Assembly: GCA_021201395.1 (NCBI GenBank)
Contig: JAJQFB010000122.1
Span: 1-36,328 of the forward strand
Length of the DNA: 36,328 bases
Direction of reading: 5' to 3'
From: Clostridiales bacterium
GTDB lineage: Bacteria > Bacillota > Clostridia > Lachnospirales > CAG-274
Position numbers and translations under genes: made by a program. The notes beneath the pieces are model-generated. The model had not been told where the DNA came from. It saw only the letters and a program-made list of their open reading frames with translations, and did no database searches. This document shows, piece by piece, positions 25,024 to 33,571 of this stretch (positions within the stretch are counted from its first letter, which is position 1; each line of letters starts with the position of its first letter).

Positions 25024-25254
25024 TTACTGCATTATTTTTACTGCTACCTTTTTGTCCTCATAGATAGCCGCCGCTTTTATGACGGTTCTGATGGCTTTGG
25101 CGATTCTGCCCTGTTTGCCGATGACCTTGCCCATATCGTCATCGCTTACGTGAAGCTCCAAAATAAGGGCGTCGTCGTCCATATAATCTTTAACGGAAAC
25201 CTGATCGGGGTCGTCTACGAGATGTTTGGCAATAACCGTAAGTAATTCTTTCAT
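25024..25254 (-). CDS. khpA: KH-domain RNA-binding protein
   Basis: This 76-residue single-KH protein (formerly YlqC) binds RNA, with roles in cell elongation and sRNA biology in related bacteria. The KH GxxG loop is visible in GKVIGKQGRIAKAIRTV. It begins MKELLTVIAKHLVDDPD and its length is typical. GAGGAGGG stands just before the ATG. The usual neighbour rpsP is 21 bases upstream. A terminator follows directly, so rimM-trmD-rplS, which often come next in Firmicutes, are not in this operon. Confidence 0.95.
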   Translation of the reverse strand: MKELLTVIAKHLVDDPDQVSVKDYMDDDALILELHVSDDDMGKVIGKQGRIAKAIRTVIKAAAIYEDKKVAVKIMQ

Positions 25255-25275
25255 TTAAAACCCTCCTCAGCGAAA

Positions 25276-25527
25276 TTATAAAGCGCCGCCTTTTTTAAGA
25301 AGAGCCCTTACAGTGTCTGTGGGCTGAGCACCTTTGCCTAACCATTCCTTAGCTGCTTCTGCGTCAACCTTTAAAGCCGCGGGATGTTTAGTAGGGTCAT
25401 AATAGCCTAACTCTGCTATAGCCTTGCCTCCTCTGGGAACTCTTGAATCGGCAACAACTATTCTATAGAAAGGAGACTTCTTAGCTCCCATTCTCTTAAG
25501 TCTGATCTTTACCATTGTGTTTTTCAC
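25276..25527 (-). CDS. rpsP: Ribosomal protein S16
   Basis: A small-subunit ribosomal protein of 83 residues, beginning [22 protein letters not shown] after an AGGAGG site. [20 protein letters not shown] and RDGKAI-like [14 protein letters not shown] are the family signatures. The annotated ATG gives [10 protein letters not shown]; the ATG four codons on (25515, MVKIRL) is the usual start in this family, but the site CAGGAGGTG is close to the first ATG. Either is possible. It is the third gene of the ylxM-ffh operon. Confidence 0.97.
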   Translation of the reverse strand: MKNTMVKIRLKRMGAKKSPFYRIVVADSRVPRGGKAIAELGYYDPTKHPAALKVDAEAAKEWLGKGAQPTDTVRALLKKGGAL

Positions 25528-25621
25528 CTCCTGAAAATTCTTTGAAAAAATATAAAATATATATCAAGAAAAACAATATACTTTTTCGGCATATCTTTTT
25601 CTCAAATCAAGCCTAAAGGGT

Positions 25622-26953
25622 TTACCTCATAAAGGGAAGCTTAAGTCCCCTTTTGCCCTTTTTCATATCCCCCATCATCTTCATCATACCCCTCATTTGG
25701 TCAAACTGCTTGAGAAGCTTGTTTATCTCCTGTATGGAGCGTCCGCTTCCCTTTGCGATTCTCCTCTTTCTGGAGCCGTTTAAAATATCCGGGTTTCTTC
25801 TTTCCTTTACGGTCATAGACTGTATAATGGCCTCAACGTGGACAAGAGCCTTTTCGTCTATGTCGGCATCGGATATGTTGAGCTTGCCCATTCCGGGAAT
25901 CATTCCCAAAAGGTCTTTTATGGAACCCATTTTCTTAACCTGCTGCATTTGAACCATAAAGTCCTCAAGGTTAAAATCATTTGACCTCATTTTTTTCTCA
26001 AGCTCTTTAACCTGTTTTTCGTCAAAGGCGGTCTGTGCTTTGTCTATAAGCATAAGAACGTCCCCCATACCGAGGATTCTCGAGGCCATTCTGTCGGGGT
26101 AGAAAGGCTCCAGGTCGTCAAGCTTTTCACCCATACCTACATATTTAATGGGCTTTCCCGTAACGCTTCTTACGGAAAGAGCCGCGCCGCCTCTGGTGTC
26201 GCCGTCAAGCTTAGTGATTATTGTTCCGTCTATACCCAACTTTTCGTCAAAGGTTTTGGCTACGTTTACGGCGTCCTGACCTGTCATAGCGTCTATAACA
26301 AGGAGGATTTCCTGTGGGCGGACGGCTTTTTTAATGTTTATAAGTTCCTCCATAAGCTCTTCGTTTATGTGGAGCCGCCCTGCGGTATCTATAATAACAA
26401 TGTCGTTGCCGTGGCTTTTTGCATAGGCAACACCGTCTTTGGCTATTTCAACCGGGTCTGCCTGACCCTCTTCAAAAACGGGAATTTTAAAGCTTTCGCT
26501 TACAACCTGAAGCTGCTTTATTGCCGCCGGACGGTAAACGTCGCAGGCCACAAGCAGGGGGTTCTTTCCCTGTTTTCTGAGCTGACCGGCCAGCTTTCCC
26601 GTTGTGGTGGTTTTGCCGGCACCCTGTAAGCCTGCCATCATATAGACGGTAGGGCTTTTTGAGGAATATGTCAAAAGGCTCTGTGTTGTTCCCATAAGAT
26701 CTACAAGCTCGTCTCTTACTATTTTTATAACCTGCTGACCGGGATTAAGCCCCTCTAAAACCTCAACGCCTACGGCCTTTTCAGTGACATTGTTCATAAA
26801 CTGTTTAACAATCTTAAAGTTTACATCAGCCTCCAAAAGAGCAAGCTTAACCTCTCTTAAGGCCGCCTTAACGTCCTTTTCCGTAAGCTTTCCCTTTCCC
26901 GTAAGCTGTTTAAAAGCCGACTGTAATTTATCGGCCAAATTTTCAAATGCCAT
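25622..26953 (-). CDS. ffh: Signal recognition particle GTPase
   Basis: This is the protein part of the SRP, which targets membrane and some secreted proteins to the translocon. The 443 residues comprise an N domain (MAFENLADKLQSAFKQLTGK), a G domain with GLQGAGKTTTTGKLA, DVYRPAAIKQL, DTAGRLHI, TKLDGDTRGGAAL and GMGEKLDDLEPF, and a Met-rich M domain from about 300 (DLLGMIPGMGKL; RIAKGSGRSIQEINKLL; QFDQMRGMMKMMGDMKKGK) that binds the SRP RNA and signal peptides. It lies 15 bases after ylxM, the usual partner in Firmicutes. The SRP RNA gene is not in this window. Confidence 0.98.
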   Translation of the reverse strand: MAFENLADKLQSAFKQLTGKGKLTEKDVKAALREVKLALLEADVNFKIVKQFMNNVTEKAVGVEVLEGLNPGQQVIKIVRDELVDLMGTTQSLLTYSSKSPTVYMMAGLQGAGKTTTTGKLAGQLRKQGKNPLLVACDVYRPAAIKQLQVVSESFKIPVFEEGQADPVEIAKDGVAYAKSHGNDIVIIDTAGRLHINEELMEELINIKKAVRPQEILLVIDAMTGQDAVNVAKTFDEKLGIDGTIITKLDGDTRGGAALSVRSVTGKPIKYVGMGEKLDDLEPFYPDRMASRILGMGDVLMLIDKAQTAFDEKQVKELEKKMRSNDFNLEDFMVQMQQVKKMGSIKDLLGMIPGMGKLNISDADIDEKALVHVEAIIQSMTVKERRNPDILNGSRKRRIAKGSGRSIQEINKLLKQFDQMRGMMKMMGDMKKGKRGLKLPFMR

Positions 26954-26968
26954 AAAATCAACTCCGCT

Positions 26969-27286
26969 TCAGTCTAAAAGACTTTCCAATATCTCCTTAA
27001 CCGCTTCTGTGTTTCCGCTCTCTAAAGCCTTAAGAGCCAAACCTATTTTTTCCTTTCGGCTTACATATTTTTCCGCAAGCCCAAGCTTTTCTTCATATTT
27101 TTTAAGCTGCTTTTCCGTCCTCCTGAGAGTGTCTGAAACGGCCTGCTTTGTAATGCCGCAGTTTTCCCCTATTTCCTGAAAGGACATATCCTCGCCGTAG
27201 CGGCTCTCGAAAATATATTTTTGCTTTTCCGTAAGCAGCTCTCCGTAAAAGTCATATATCAAGCTCAAGTAAACTCTGTCGTCCAT
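26969..27286 (-). CDS. ylxM: YlxM/p13-like helix-turn-helix SRP accessory protein
   Basis: A 105-residue protein of the UPF0122 family with a sigma-70 region 4-like helix-turn-helix (LTEKQKYIFESRYGEDMSFQ, then EIGENCGITKQAVSDTLRRTE). In relatives it stimulates the GTPase activity of the SRP. It begins MDDRVYLSLIYDFYGELLT. It heads the operon with ffh, rpsP and khpA behind a consensus promoter. The tail after about residue 75 is variable in the family. Confidence 0.95.
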   Translation of the reverse strand: MDDRVYLSLIYDFYGELLTEKQKYIFESRYGEDMSFQEIGENCGITKQAVSDTLRRTEKQLKKYEEKLGLAEKYVSRKEKIGLALKALESGNTEAVKEILESLLD

Positions 27287-27322
27287 AAAAGCCCTCGTTT
27301 ACACAGTAAAGCCGTTTCAAGC

Positions 27323-27388
27323 CGTCAAGCCTTTTTACTTGACGCCTGTGACTTTATAAATTATACCAGAGCCTTGCGATAATGTCAA
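27323..27388 (-). promoter_or_regulatory. Consensus promoter of ylxM-ffh with a leader inverted repeat
   Basis: On the minus strand TTGACA (27388-27383), a 17-base spacer and TATAAT (27365-27360) are a perfect sigma-A promoter. Just downstream, CGTCAAG-8 bases-CTTGACG (27344-27323) is a 7-bp inverted repeat near the transcription start. It may be an operator or a leader hairpin. Confidence 0.8.
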
Positions 27389-27447
27389 GCCCCTTCTTTG
27401 ATAAGTTATTATTATTATCTAATAATTTAAATTTATGATTTATTGTG

Positions 27448-27476
27448 TTGATTTTACATTTTTATTATGATAGAAT
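27448..27476 (+). promoter_or_regulatory. Promoter of the transglutaminase-like gene
   Basis: TTGATT (27448-27453), a 17-base spacer and TAGAAT (27471-27476) lie 42 bases before the ATG. It diverges from the ylxM promoter. Confidence 0.65.
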
Positions 27477-27517
27477 AAAAAATATAATTGAATAAAAAGA
27501 AAAGGAGAGAAATATTT

Positions 27518-29839
27518 ATGAAAATAAGAAATTTAACGGCGCTGATATTGTCTTTAATATTGGCTTTTGTAAACATAGGTTCCGCCTACGGGGCTGATAT
27601 TGCGGATGAAGCGGAAGCTGAATATTATGCCGCCGAAGAAACGGAAGAAACAGCGGAAACGGAGGAAGCGGAAGAAAGCGGAGAGGCGGAAGAAATCCCC
27701 GCTGAGGAAACCGAAGCTTTAGAAACCGAAGCTTTAGAAACGGAAGAGGCGGAGGAAGCGGAAACCGGAGAAACAGAAGAAACCCCTGCGGAGGAAGCAA
27801 AGACCGAATCCATAACTCTCATAAGGGCTCCCGGTCACGATATGAGCCTGAACATCGGCAGCACATTAACATATGCGGATTTAGCCGATCTCAGCGTTTC
27901 AGGGGAGGGTTATTCCTACAGAGCTCTTCTTTCCGATGATGAAAAGGCAGTATATGACGCCATATACGGCAAAATAGATTATGCAGACATAACCTACGGA
28001 ACCATAGATTACATCGACGGACCCTCTGTCGACACATATATGGACATAGTGGAGGCGACTCTTTCTGATATAGGTATAACCATTGACGGAGAGGACGCCG
28101 CCTGGGAAGCTGCCGAAAATATAGGTATGGCCTTTGTCTTTGACAACCCCGAATATACGTGGATGAGCGAGGTAGCCTACGGTGTAACCGTAACCAAAAC
28201 AATCATCGGTGACTATGTTACATATGAAATATCCGGTCTGGACTTCCGTTTTCTTGCCGCCTCAGATTCCGAAACCGTAAAATCGGATATGTCGGTTTTC
28301 GATGAATGGAAAAACAATGTTATTTCAAATGCTTCAAAATATACGGTATATTATGACAGCTTAAAATATGCTCACGATGCCCTGTGTAAACAGACAAGCT
28401 ACAATTATAACTCTTTAAATTACGACTTCAACAGCGAAATATGCCGCTATGCCCACTGTCCTTTGGGTATAACAGCCTTAACTAATCAGGTTGTCTGCGA
28501 GGGCTATGCCAAAGCCTATAAGCTTATCTGCGATGAGCTTGATATACCCTGTCTGCTCCTTACGAGTGATGACCATATGTGGAACATTGTCAAAATGGAG
28601 GACGGAGAGTGGTATGGCGTTGACGTAACATGGGACGACAGCGATGATTCGGCAATAAACTATGACTACTTCCTAAAGGGAGAGGGCGTGTTTAACTCCG
28701 AGCCGGAGGAACGGGGCGAATACACAAATCCATTCGGCTTTACTCTTGCCTATAACGATTATGAATATACCACAACCACAACAACAACAACGGAATCTAC
28801 AACCGAAACTACAACCGATGAAAATTATGTTGCCTCTCCCGCTTTTACAGTTGTAGGTGTTTTCGGCGGCAGAAACGTCACCTTTACAAGCAATACGGCA
28901 GGGGCTGAGATTTACTATTCGGCAGATACATATATATTGACGACAGACGATACCTGTGTTGTCAACGGCGAGACCGTGCTTTTTGAGGATTTTTACGGTA
29001 CAATCTACGCAAGGGCTTATTATAACGGAATGTGGAGCGATGTTTCACGGCTTATTTTGAAGATTCCCGTTACGGCGGCTCCCGAAATTACCGTAGACGG
29101 AAGCAGCGTTACCATTGCTTCGGGAACGCCCTCAAGCTTTGTCTGCTATACTACCGACGGAACGGAGCCTGTTGTTGACAACGACGGCACGGCGGTAAAC
29201 GGTACGTGGATAAGAAAGAACGGTGCAAGAGTAAATTCGGGAACAATAACAGTTGACTCTGGTGTAACCGTTAAGGCCATAGCCGTCAGGAGCTGCTTTA
29301 CAAACAGTGTTTCGGCCTCGGCCTATGTTCCCGTAGGCTCTCCGGCCTTTACTGTTGTAGGTGCCTACGGCGGAAGAAACGTCACTTTCTCAAGCAGTAC
29401 CGAGGGAGCCGTAATCTACTACTCCTCCGAATCCTATGTCTTAACCACAAGCGACACTAAGGTATCAAACGGCGAAACGATTCTTTTCGAGGATTTCTAC
29501 GGCACAATCTACGCCAGAGCCTACTATAACGGAGTATGGAGCGATGTTTCAAGGCTGATTCTGAAAATCCCCGTTGTGGAGGCCCCGGAAGTAACCTATG
29601 AGGGCAATGTTGTAAGGCTTGTTTCCGGAACGAAAGACAGCTTTATCTGCTACACCACCGACGGCACCGACCCCGTTGTAAAACCCGACGGAACAGTAAC
29701 AAACGGCACGTGGATTAAGGTAAACGGAGCGAGAACCACAAAAGGCTCCATTACCGTCAGCTCCGGAACAACCGTAAAAGCCATATCCATAAGAAACTGC
29801 TTCACAAACAGCAGCATAACCACCTGTACCGTTTCATAA
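27518..29839 (+). CDS. Secreted transglutaminase-like protein with C-terminal repeat domains
   Basis: This exported protein has about 773 residues. It has a signal peptide (MKIRNLTALILSLILAFVNI...YGAD), an acidic low-complexity region rich in Glu-Thr-Ala (about 25-100), and a transglutaminase-like core with Cys in QVVCEGYAKAYKLICDELDI, His in DDHMWNIVKMEDGEWYGVDV and Asp in that final VDVTWDD. This is a complete Cys-His-Asp triad. A Thr-rich linker (TTTTTTTTESTTETTTDEN) leads to two copies of a tandem unit, each with a SPAFTVVG..GGRNVTF part and a CYTTDGT part resembling chitobiase C-terminal/Ig-like wall domains. There is no LPxTG anchor. AAAGGAGAG stands before the ATG at 27518; the upstream ATG at 27488 has none. 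The substrate is unknown: cross-linking or protease-type action on surface or host proteins is possible. Confidence 0.88.
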   Translation: MKIRNLTALILSLILAFVNIGSAYGADIADEAEAEYYAAEETEETAETEEAEESGEAEEIPAEETEALETEALETEEAEEAETGETEETPAEEAKTESITLIRAPGHDMSLNIGSTLTYADLADLSVSGEGYSYRALLSDDEKAVYDAIYGKIDYADITYGTIDYIDGPSVDTYMDIVEATLSDIGITIDGEDAAWEAAENIGMAFVFDNPEYTWMSEVAYGVTVTKTIIGDYVTYEISGLDFRFLAASDSETVKSDMSVFDEWKNNVISNASKYTVYYDSLKYAHDALCKQTSYNYNSLNYDFNSEICRYAHCPLGITALTNQVVCEGYAKAYKLICDELDIPCLLLTSDDHMWNIVKMEDGEWYGVDVTWDDSDDSAINYDYFLKGEGVFNSEPEERGEYTNPFGFTLAYNDYEYTTTTTTTTESTTETTTDENYVASPAFTVVGVFGGRNVTFTSNTAGAEIYYSADTYILTTDDTCVVNGETVLFEDFYGTIYARAYYNGMWSDVSRLILKIPVTAAPEITVDGSSVTIASGTPSSFVCYTTDGTEPVVDNDGTAVNGTWIRKNGARVNSGTITVDSGVTVKAIAVRSCFTNSVSASAYVPVGSPAFTVVGAYGGRNVTFSSSTEGAVIYYSSESYVLTTSDTKVSNGETILFEDFYGTIYARAYYNGVWSDVSRLILKIPVVEAPEVTYEGNVVRLVSGTKDSFICYTTDGTDPVVKPDGTVTNGTWIKVNGARTTKGSITVSSGTTVKAISIRNCFTNSSITTCTVS
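28835..29836 (+). repeat. Two tandem 500-bp coding repeats in the transglutaminase-like gene
   Basis: Unit 1 spans 28835-29338 and unit 2 spans 29339-29836. Both encode SPAFTVVG, GGRNVTF, FEDFYGTIYARAYYNG and WSDVSRLILKIPV, then CYTTDGT, NGTWI, TVKAI and CFTNS. Protein identity is high while many codons differ at silent positions, so the duplication is not recent. Confidence 0.9.
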
Positions 29840-29855
29840 AAAACAACCAAAAACA

Positions 29856-29900
29856 GCGGTATTCGGAAAATCAAGCTTCCGAATACCGCATTTTTTATTT
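29856..29900 (+). terminator. Intrinsic terminator after the transglutaminase-like gene
   Basis: GCGGTATTCGGAA (29856-29868) pairs perfectly with TTCCGAATACCGC (29877-29889), followed by ATTTTTTATTT. A 13-bp stem with an 8-base loop, 16 bases after the stop codon. Confidence 0.95.
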
Positions 29901-30145
29901 ATATAAATCCAAAAACACACAAAAACTTTAAATCGGCAAAATAAACCGCTTTTCCCCACTAAGGTATAACTTTATCAGACATAGCAATATTATACGAATT
30001 TACTCTTCAATTATACTCGGTAGTTTGACGGTTGAATTAGGGTAAAGCAGCTGCAAAGCTTTGAAAAGAGCGAATTTTTTTGTCAAATTTGAAAATTCTG
30101 CTTATACGTTACGGGCTGATAGTATAATATAGATGGGGTGATTAT

Positions 30146-30859
30146 ATGAGACTTGGATGATCAAAGAAAGAAATTTCTATATCATATTACATACACAAAA
30201 CAATTCGCGTTGACGGGAAGAACAAATCGATTGAGATAAAGAGACTTGGGTCTTAAGGGTATATTTTCGGGACCTATGGTGTAAGCGATGCTAAGGCTTG
30301 GGCATATAAGCAGGCGGAGAATGACAAGCAGCATGGCGTGAGCAAGGAAAACCGCAATAGATGACGAAACGGGAACAATAACTGTCATCATATAGCAGAC
30401 AAGATTAATTTTTGTATTTTCGTTTGATATAACGTCGCAATTTCACAGGATATTTACTGTCGATGTGAAAATATTTTGTCGTTTACTATTGAACAGCAGC
30501 TTATTGTTTCATACTATATAAAATGCAGAGATTATCTTCATTCGATAAGAGACGAATAAATAGAAAGGCAAAAAAACTGATTGCCTGAGGTGAAGCGACA
30601 GATCGCTCTGCGAGCTATACAGATCAGTCCGTAATTGACGGCGAAGAAAAATATGACGGTTTTTACGCTGTGTGTACAAATCTTGAAGATGAAGCCGAAA
30701 CAATCATCAAAGCGAATAAAAGACGTTGGGAAACTGAAGAATGCTTCCGCATAATGAAAACTGATTTTGAAGCCCGTCTTGTATATGTGAAACGAAAAGA
30801 CCGTATTCTTGCCCATTTTATAACCTGTTTCATTTCTCCGGCTGTTTATTGTTATTTAG
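30146..30859 (+). pseudogene. Decayed IS1634-type transposase
   Basis: An N-terminal part begins at the ATG 30146 (MRLG-stop-SKKEISI), then IHKTIRVDGKNKSIEIKRLG and GVSDAKAWAYKQAENDKQHG, typical of IS1634-group transposases. Several stop codons interrupt it. The middle is deleted. From about 30650 the C-terminal part reads YDGFYAVCTNLEDEAETIIK, ANKRRWETEECFRIMKTDFE and DRILAHFITCFISPAVYCYL, then runs into a MITE-type end. It is clearly dead. A GGGGTG site and a TATAAT stand before the ATG. The region 29901-30145 before it shows nothing recognisable. Confidence 0.8.
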
Positions 30860-30873
30860 GGAACCGCTGATTA
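30860..30873. mobile_element. Solo MITE/IS end, copy E
   Basis: GGAACCGCTGATTA matches the first 14 bases of MITE copy A. It ends two bases from the walK stop codon and directly abuts the transposase remnant, so it may be the terminal repeat of that IS or a later insertion. Confidence 0.6.
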
Positions 30874-30875
30874 CT

Positions 30876-32669
30876 TTACACAGGGGTCTGTTTCTTTTTC
30901 TTAGGCTCTTTATATTTGGGAAAGGTAAGCAGCATTGTAAGCCCCTCTCCCGGAGAGGAGTAGGCGTCTATGCTTCCGCCCATTTCCTCTGTCAGCTCTT
31001 TGGCGATTGAAAGGCCTAAACCGTTTCCGCCCATAGAGCGGCTCCTTGCCTTGTCTATGCGGTAGAAACGCTCGAAAATCCTCTTAAGCTCTCCCTCCTC
31101 TATGCCTATGCCGTTGTCTTTTATCTCAAGGTAATATTTTGTTTTTCCCGAAGTGATTTTAAGAGTTATGTCGGCTCCGTCTCCGCTGTATTTAATTGAA
31201 TTTGAGACAATGTTGTTTACAACCTGCATAAGCCGCCCCTCATCGGCATAAATATAATAATTCTCCGCTGCGGGCGGAATAAGGCTTAAGCTGTGTTTAT
31301 TGTTTGCGGCAGTAAGTATGTTCTGTGTAATACAGTTTTCCGCAATTCGGGCAAGGTCAAGCTTTTTCATATTAAAGCGGACGTTGTTTGTGTCAAGTCT
31401 TGAAAGTGAAAGAAGGTCGCTTGCCAAAAGAGACATTCTGTCTGCGGCGTCGTCTATAACCTTGAGGAAGTCCCTCGCAGTCTGTTCGTCCTCCAAAGCT
31501 CCGTCAAGGAGAGTTTCAACATAGCTTTTTATGGTGGTTAAGGGTGTTCTTATTTCGTGGGACACATTGGCCACAAATTCTTTCCGCATATCGTCAAGCT
31601 CTCTGTGTTTTGTTATATCGGAAAGAACGGCTATAACGCCGCTTATGCTTATGTTGTCGCTTTCATAGGGTATAAGAGCCACGTTTATATATTTGTGGTT
31701 TTCCTCCACCACAATCTCGGTTATGGTGTTGGGAAGAAGCTCCGAATAGTCTACCTCAAGCTTTTCCAAAAACCAGTCAAGAGAAATTTTAAGCCTGTCA
31801 ATATCCAGCATCTCATAGCATAAATTGTTGGCGTGAATAAGGGTTCCCCTTTCGTCAAAGGCGAGAACGCCGTCCGTCATATTTTGAAGCAGTACGTCAA
31901 GCTTTTTGTTTTCGTTTTCCATCTCGCTGACAGTCTTTTTAAGCTCGCTTGCCATATGGTTAAAGCTTTTTGAAAGCTGGCCTATTTCATCATTGCTTAT
32001 TATGTTTATGTGTGTATTAAGCCTGTTTTTCGCCAACTGATTGGCCTTTCTCGTAAGCAGGGCTATGGGCTTTGTAATTGTGTTTGCAAAAACAAGAGCT
32101 ACAACACAGGCAAGTAAAAGGGCAAGCAAAACAGCCACAAGGATTGTGGATGTTATCTGCATAATATTTGAGTTAATACCGGAAGCGTCCATCTGTACGT
32201 AAACCACATATTCAACTCTGCCCAGTCTGTCTTTTACGGGCAGGGCATAGGAAATCCACTCCTTAACCTGTGAGTTTAGGTCTGTGCTTTTCGTTCCGGA
32301 GCTGAAAGCCTCGTTTCCCGCAAGGGCGGAAATAACGGCGGAATTGTTGTAGTCTATAAAATCCTCCGAAGAGGCCGCCGTAGAAGAGGCGATTGTGTTT
32401 CCGGCGGAGTCTATAATATTTGCCTGAACATTGCGGAGGGTGGAGCTTGTTATATAGAGCTGAAGAAAGGCCTCCTGAAAATCCTCCCGGTTCTCATATC
32501 TGTCTATAATCTGTTCGGAAATATATGCGGCGCAGCCGGCAAGCTCCTCCTCGGCGTTTTGAATTTCCTGACTGCTTGTTCTTATTATAATAAAGGTTCC
32601 GCTTATAATCATAACTATAAAAACAAGAGTCAGATACATAAAAACCAGTTTCCAGCGAATACTGCTCAT
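30876..32669 (-). CDS. walK: Sensor histidine kinase of the WalK/PhoR type
   Basis: This membrane kinase has 597 residues: TM1 (about 8-28), an extracytoplasmic domain (about 30-170), TM2 (about 175-196), HAMP (about 197-248), coiled coil, PAS (about 255-355) and HisKA with phospho-acceptor His in VSHEIRTPLTTIKSY (about 370). The HATPase domain has the N box NNIVSNSIKYSG, G1 DNGIGI, F box RIFERFYRID and G2 [22 protein letters not shown] order and the walR-like partner upstream suggest WalK, which controls cell-wall turnover genes. PhoR is the main alternative, but no pst/pho genes are here. The last 260 bases are duplicated at 11459-11718. A MITE/IS end abuts the 3' end, so any walHI-like genes that may once have followed are absent. 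Confidence 0.9.
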   Translation of the reverse strand: MSSIRWKLVFMYLTLVFIVMIISGTFIIIRTSSQEIQNAEEELAGCAAYISEQIIDRYENREDFQEAFLQLYITSSTLRNVQANIIDSAGNTIASSTAASSEDFIDYNNSAVISALAGNEAFSSGTKSTDLNSQVKEWISYALPVKDRLGRVEYVVYVQMDASGINSNIMQITSTILVAVLLALLLACVVALVFANTITKPIALLTRKANQLAKNRLNTHINIISNDEIGQLSKSFNHMASELKKTVSEMENENKKLDVLLQNMTDGVLAFDERGTLIHANNLCYEMLDIDRLKISLDWFLEKLEVDYSELLPNTITEIVVEENHKYINVALIPYESDNISISGVIAVLSDITKHRELDDMRKEFVANVSHEIRTPLTTIKSYVETLLDGALEDEQTARDFLKVIDDAADRMSLLASDLLSLSRLDTNNVRFNMKKLDLARIAENCITQNILTAANNKHSLSLIPPAAENYYIYADEGRLMQVVNNIVSNSIKYSGDGADITLKITSGKTKYYLEIKDNGIGIEEGELKRIFERFYRIDKARSRSMGGNGLGLSIAKELTEEMGGSIDAYSSPGEGLTMLLTFPKYKEPKKKKQTPV

Positions 32670-32684
32670 TTTATCAACCTACTC

Positions 32685-33386
32685 TTAACCTGCGAAATAA
32701 TAGCCTATGCCCCTTTTTGTAATTATATACTGGGGCTTGCTGGGGTCGTTCTCTATTTTTTCCCTCAGTCTCCTTATGGTAACGTCAACGGAACGGGCGT
32801 CTCCCCCGTAATATTCATAGCCCCAAACCTTTTCCAAAAGAGCCTCCCTCGTAAAGGGCTGTCTTTTGTTTTTTGTAAGATAGGCCAAAAGCTCATATTC
32901 CCTCAGTGTCAGATTTACGCTGACGCCGCCCTTTGTCACCTCATATCTGTCATAGTCTATAACAAGGTCTTTAAATGTGTTGCTCGTCATGGGCGCCGCC
33001 TTTTCCTCTGAGGCTATGCTGCCTTTTTTGCGGCGGAGGTTGGCCTTTACTCTTGCCAAAAGCTCTCTCGTTTTAAAGGGCTTTGTAACATAGTCGTCGG
33101 CCCCCATCTCAAGGCCTATAACCGTGTCAACCTCATCGGCTCTTGCCGTAAGCATAATTATAGGCACATCGCTCTTTGCCCTGAGCCTGCGGCAGACTTC
33201 ATAGCCGTCCATCTTGGGCATCATTATATCCAGTATAACAAGGTCGGGTTTTTTGGTCAAAGCGAGATTAAGCCCCTCTTCGCCGTCATTGGCCTTTAAA
33301 ACCTTATATCCGTCTCTTTGAAGATTATATTCTATAATATTTACAATGCTGACCTCATCGTCCACAACCAAAACCGTATAATCCAT
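32685..33386 (-). CDS. walR: Response regulator, OmpR/PhoB family (WalR-like)
   Basis: A DNA-binding response regulator of 233 residues. The receiver domain has acidic pocket DD (residues 9-10), phosphorylated Asp53 in LVILDIMMPKMDGYEV, Thr in IIMLTARAD and Lys in VTKPFKTREL. The winged helix is LTLREYELLAYLTKNKRQPF, then VWGYEYYGGDARSVDVTIRR and YIITKRGIGYYFAG. The sequence strongly resembles WalR/YycF. It lies 15 bases upstream of its kinase, with AAGAGG before the ATG and a good promoter 55 bases further up. Confidence 0.93.
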   Translation of the reverse strand: MDYTVLVVDDEVSIVNIIEYNLQRDGYKVLKANDGEEGLNLALTKKPDLVILDIMMPKMDGYEVCRRLRAKSDVPIIMLTARADEVDTVIGLEMGADDYVTKPFKTRELLARVKANLRRKKGSIASEEKAAPMTSNTFKDLVIDYDRYEVTKGGVSVNLTLREYELLAYLTKNKRQPFTREALLEKVWGYEYYGGDARSVDVTIRRLREKIENDPSKPQYIITKRGIGYYFAG

Positions 33387-33440
33387 AAAAACAACCTCTT
33401 TTCTTTTTTATTCACTTGCGCAAAACGATTCCTGACATTT

Positions 33441-33469
33441 ATTATACTATATTTTTTTTACTTTTTCAA
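33441..33469 (-). promoter_or_regulatory. Promoter of walRK
   Basis: On the minus strand TTGAAA (33469-33464), a 17-base spacer and TATAAT (33446-33441) are near consensus. The A-rich spacer may add curvature. Confidence 0.75.
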
Positions 33470-33571
33470 CGCAAAGTATTAGTAATTTTTAAAAATTTAT
33501 GTTATTATATAGAGAGTGTTTATTTTGAATAATTAAGGGTCATTTTAGACCTCGAAGGAAGTGAACCTATC

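Noticed and set aside
27516-27822. Leftward Pro/Leu- and Ser/Val-rich frames opposite the transglutaminase-like gene
   Set aside because: They mirror the Glu/Thr/Ala low-complexity region and have no ribosome binding site.
28835-29836. Possible CRISPR or short tandem array
   Set aside because: The repeat units are 500 bp, in frame and encode protein domains. No short repeats with even spacers occur anywhere in the window.
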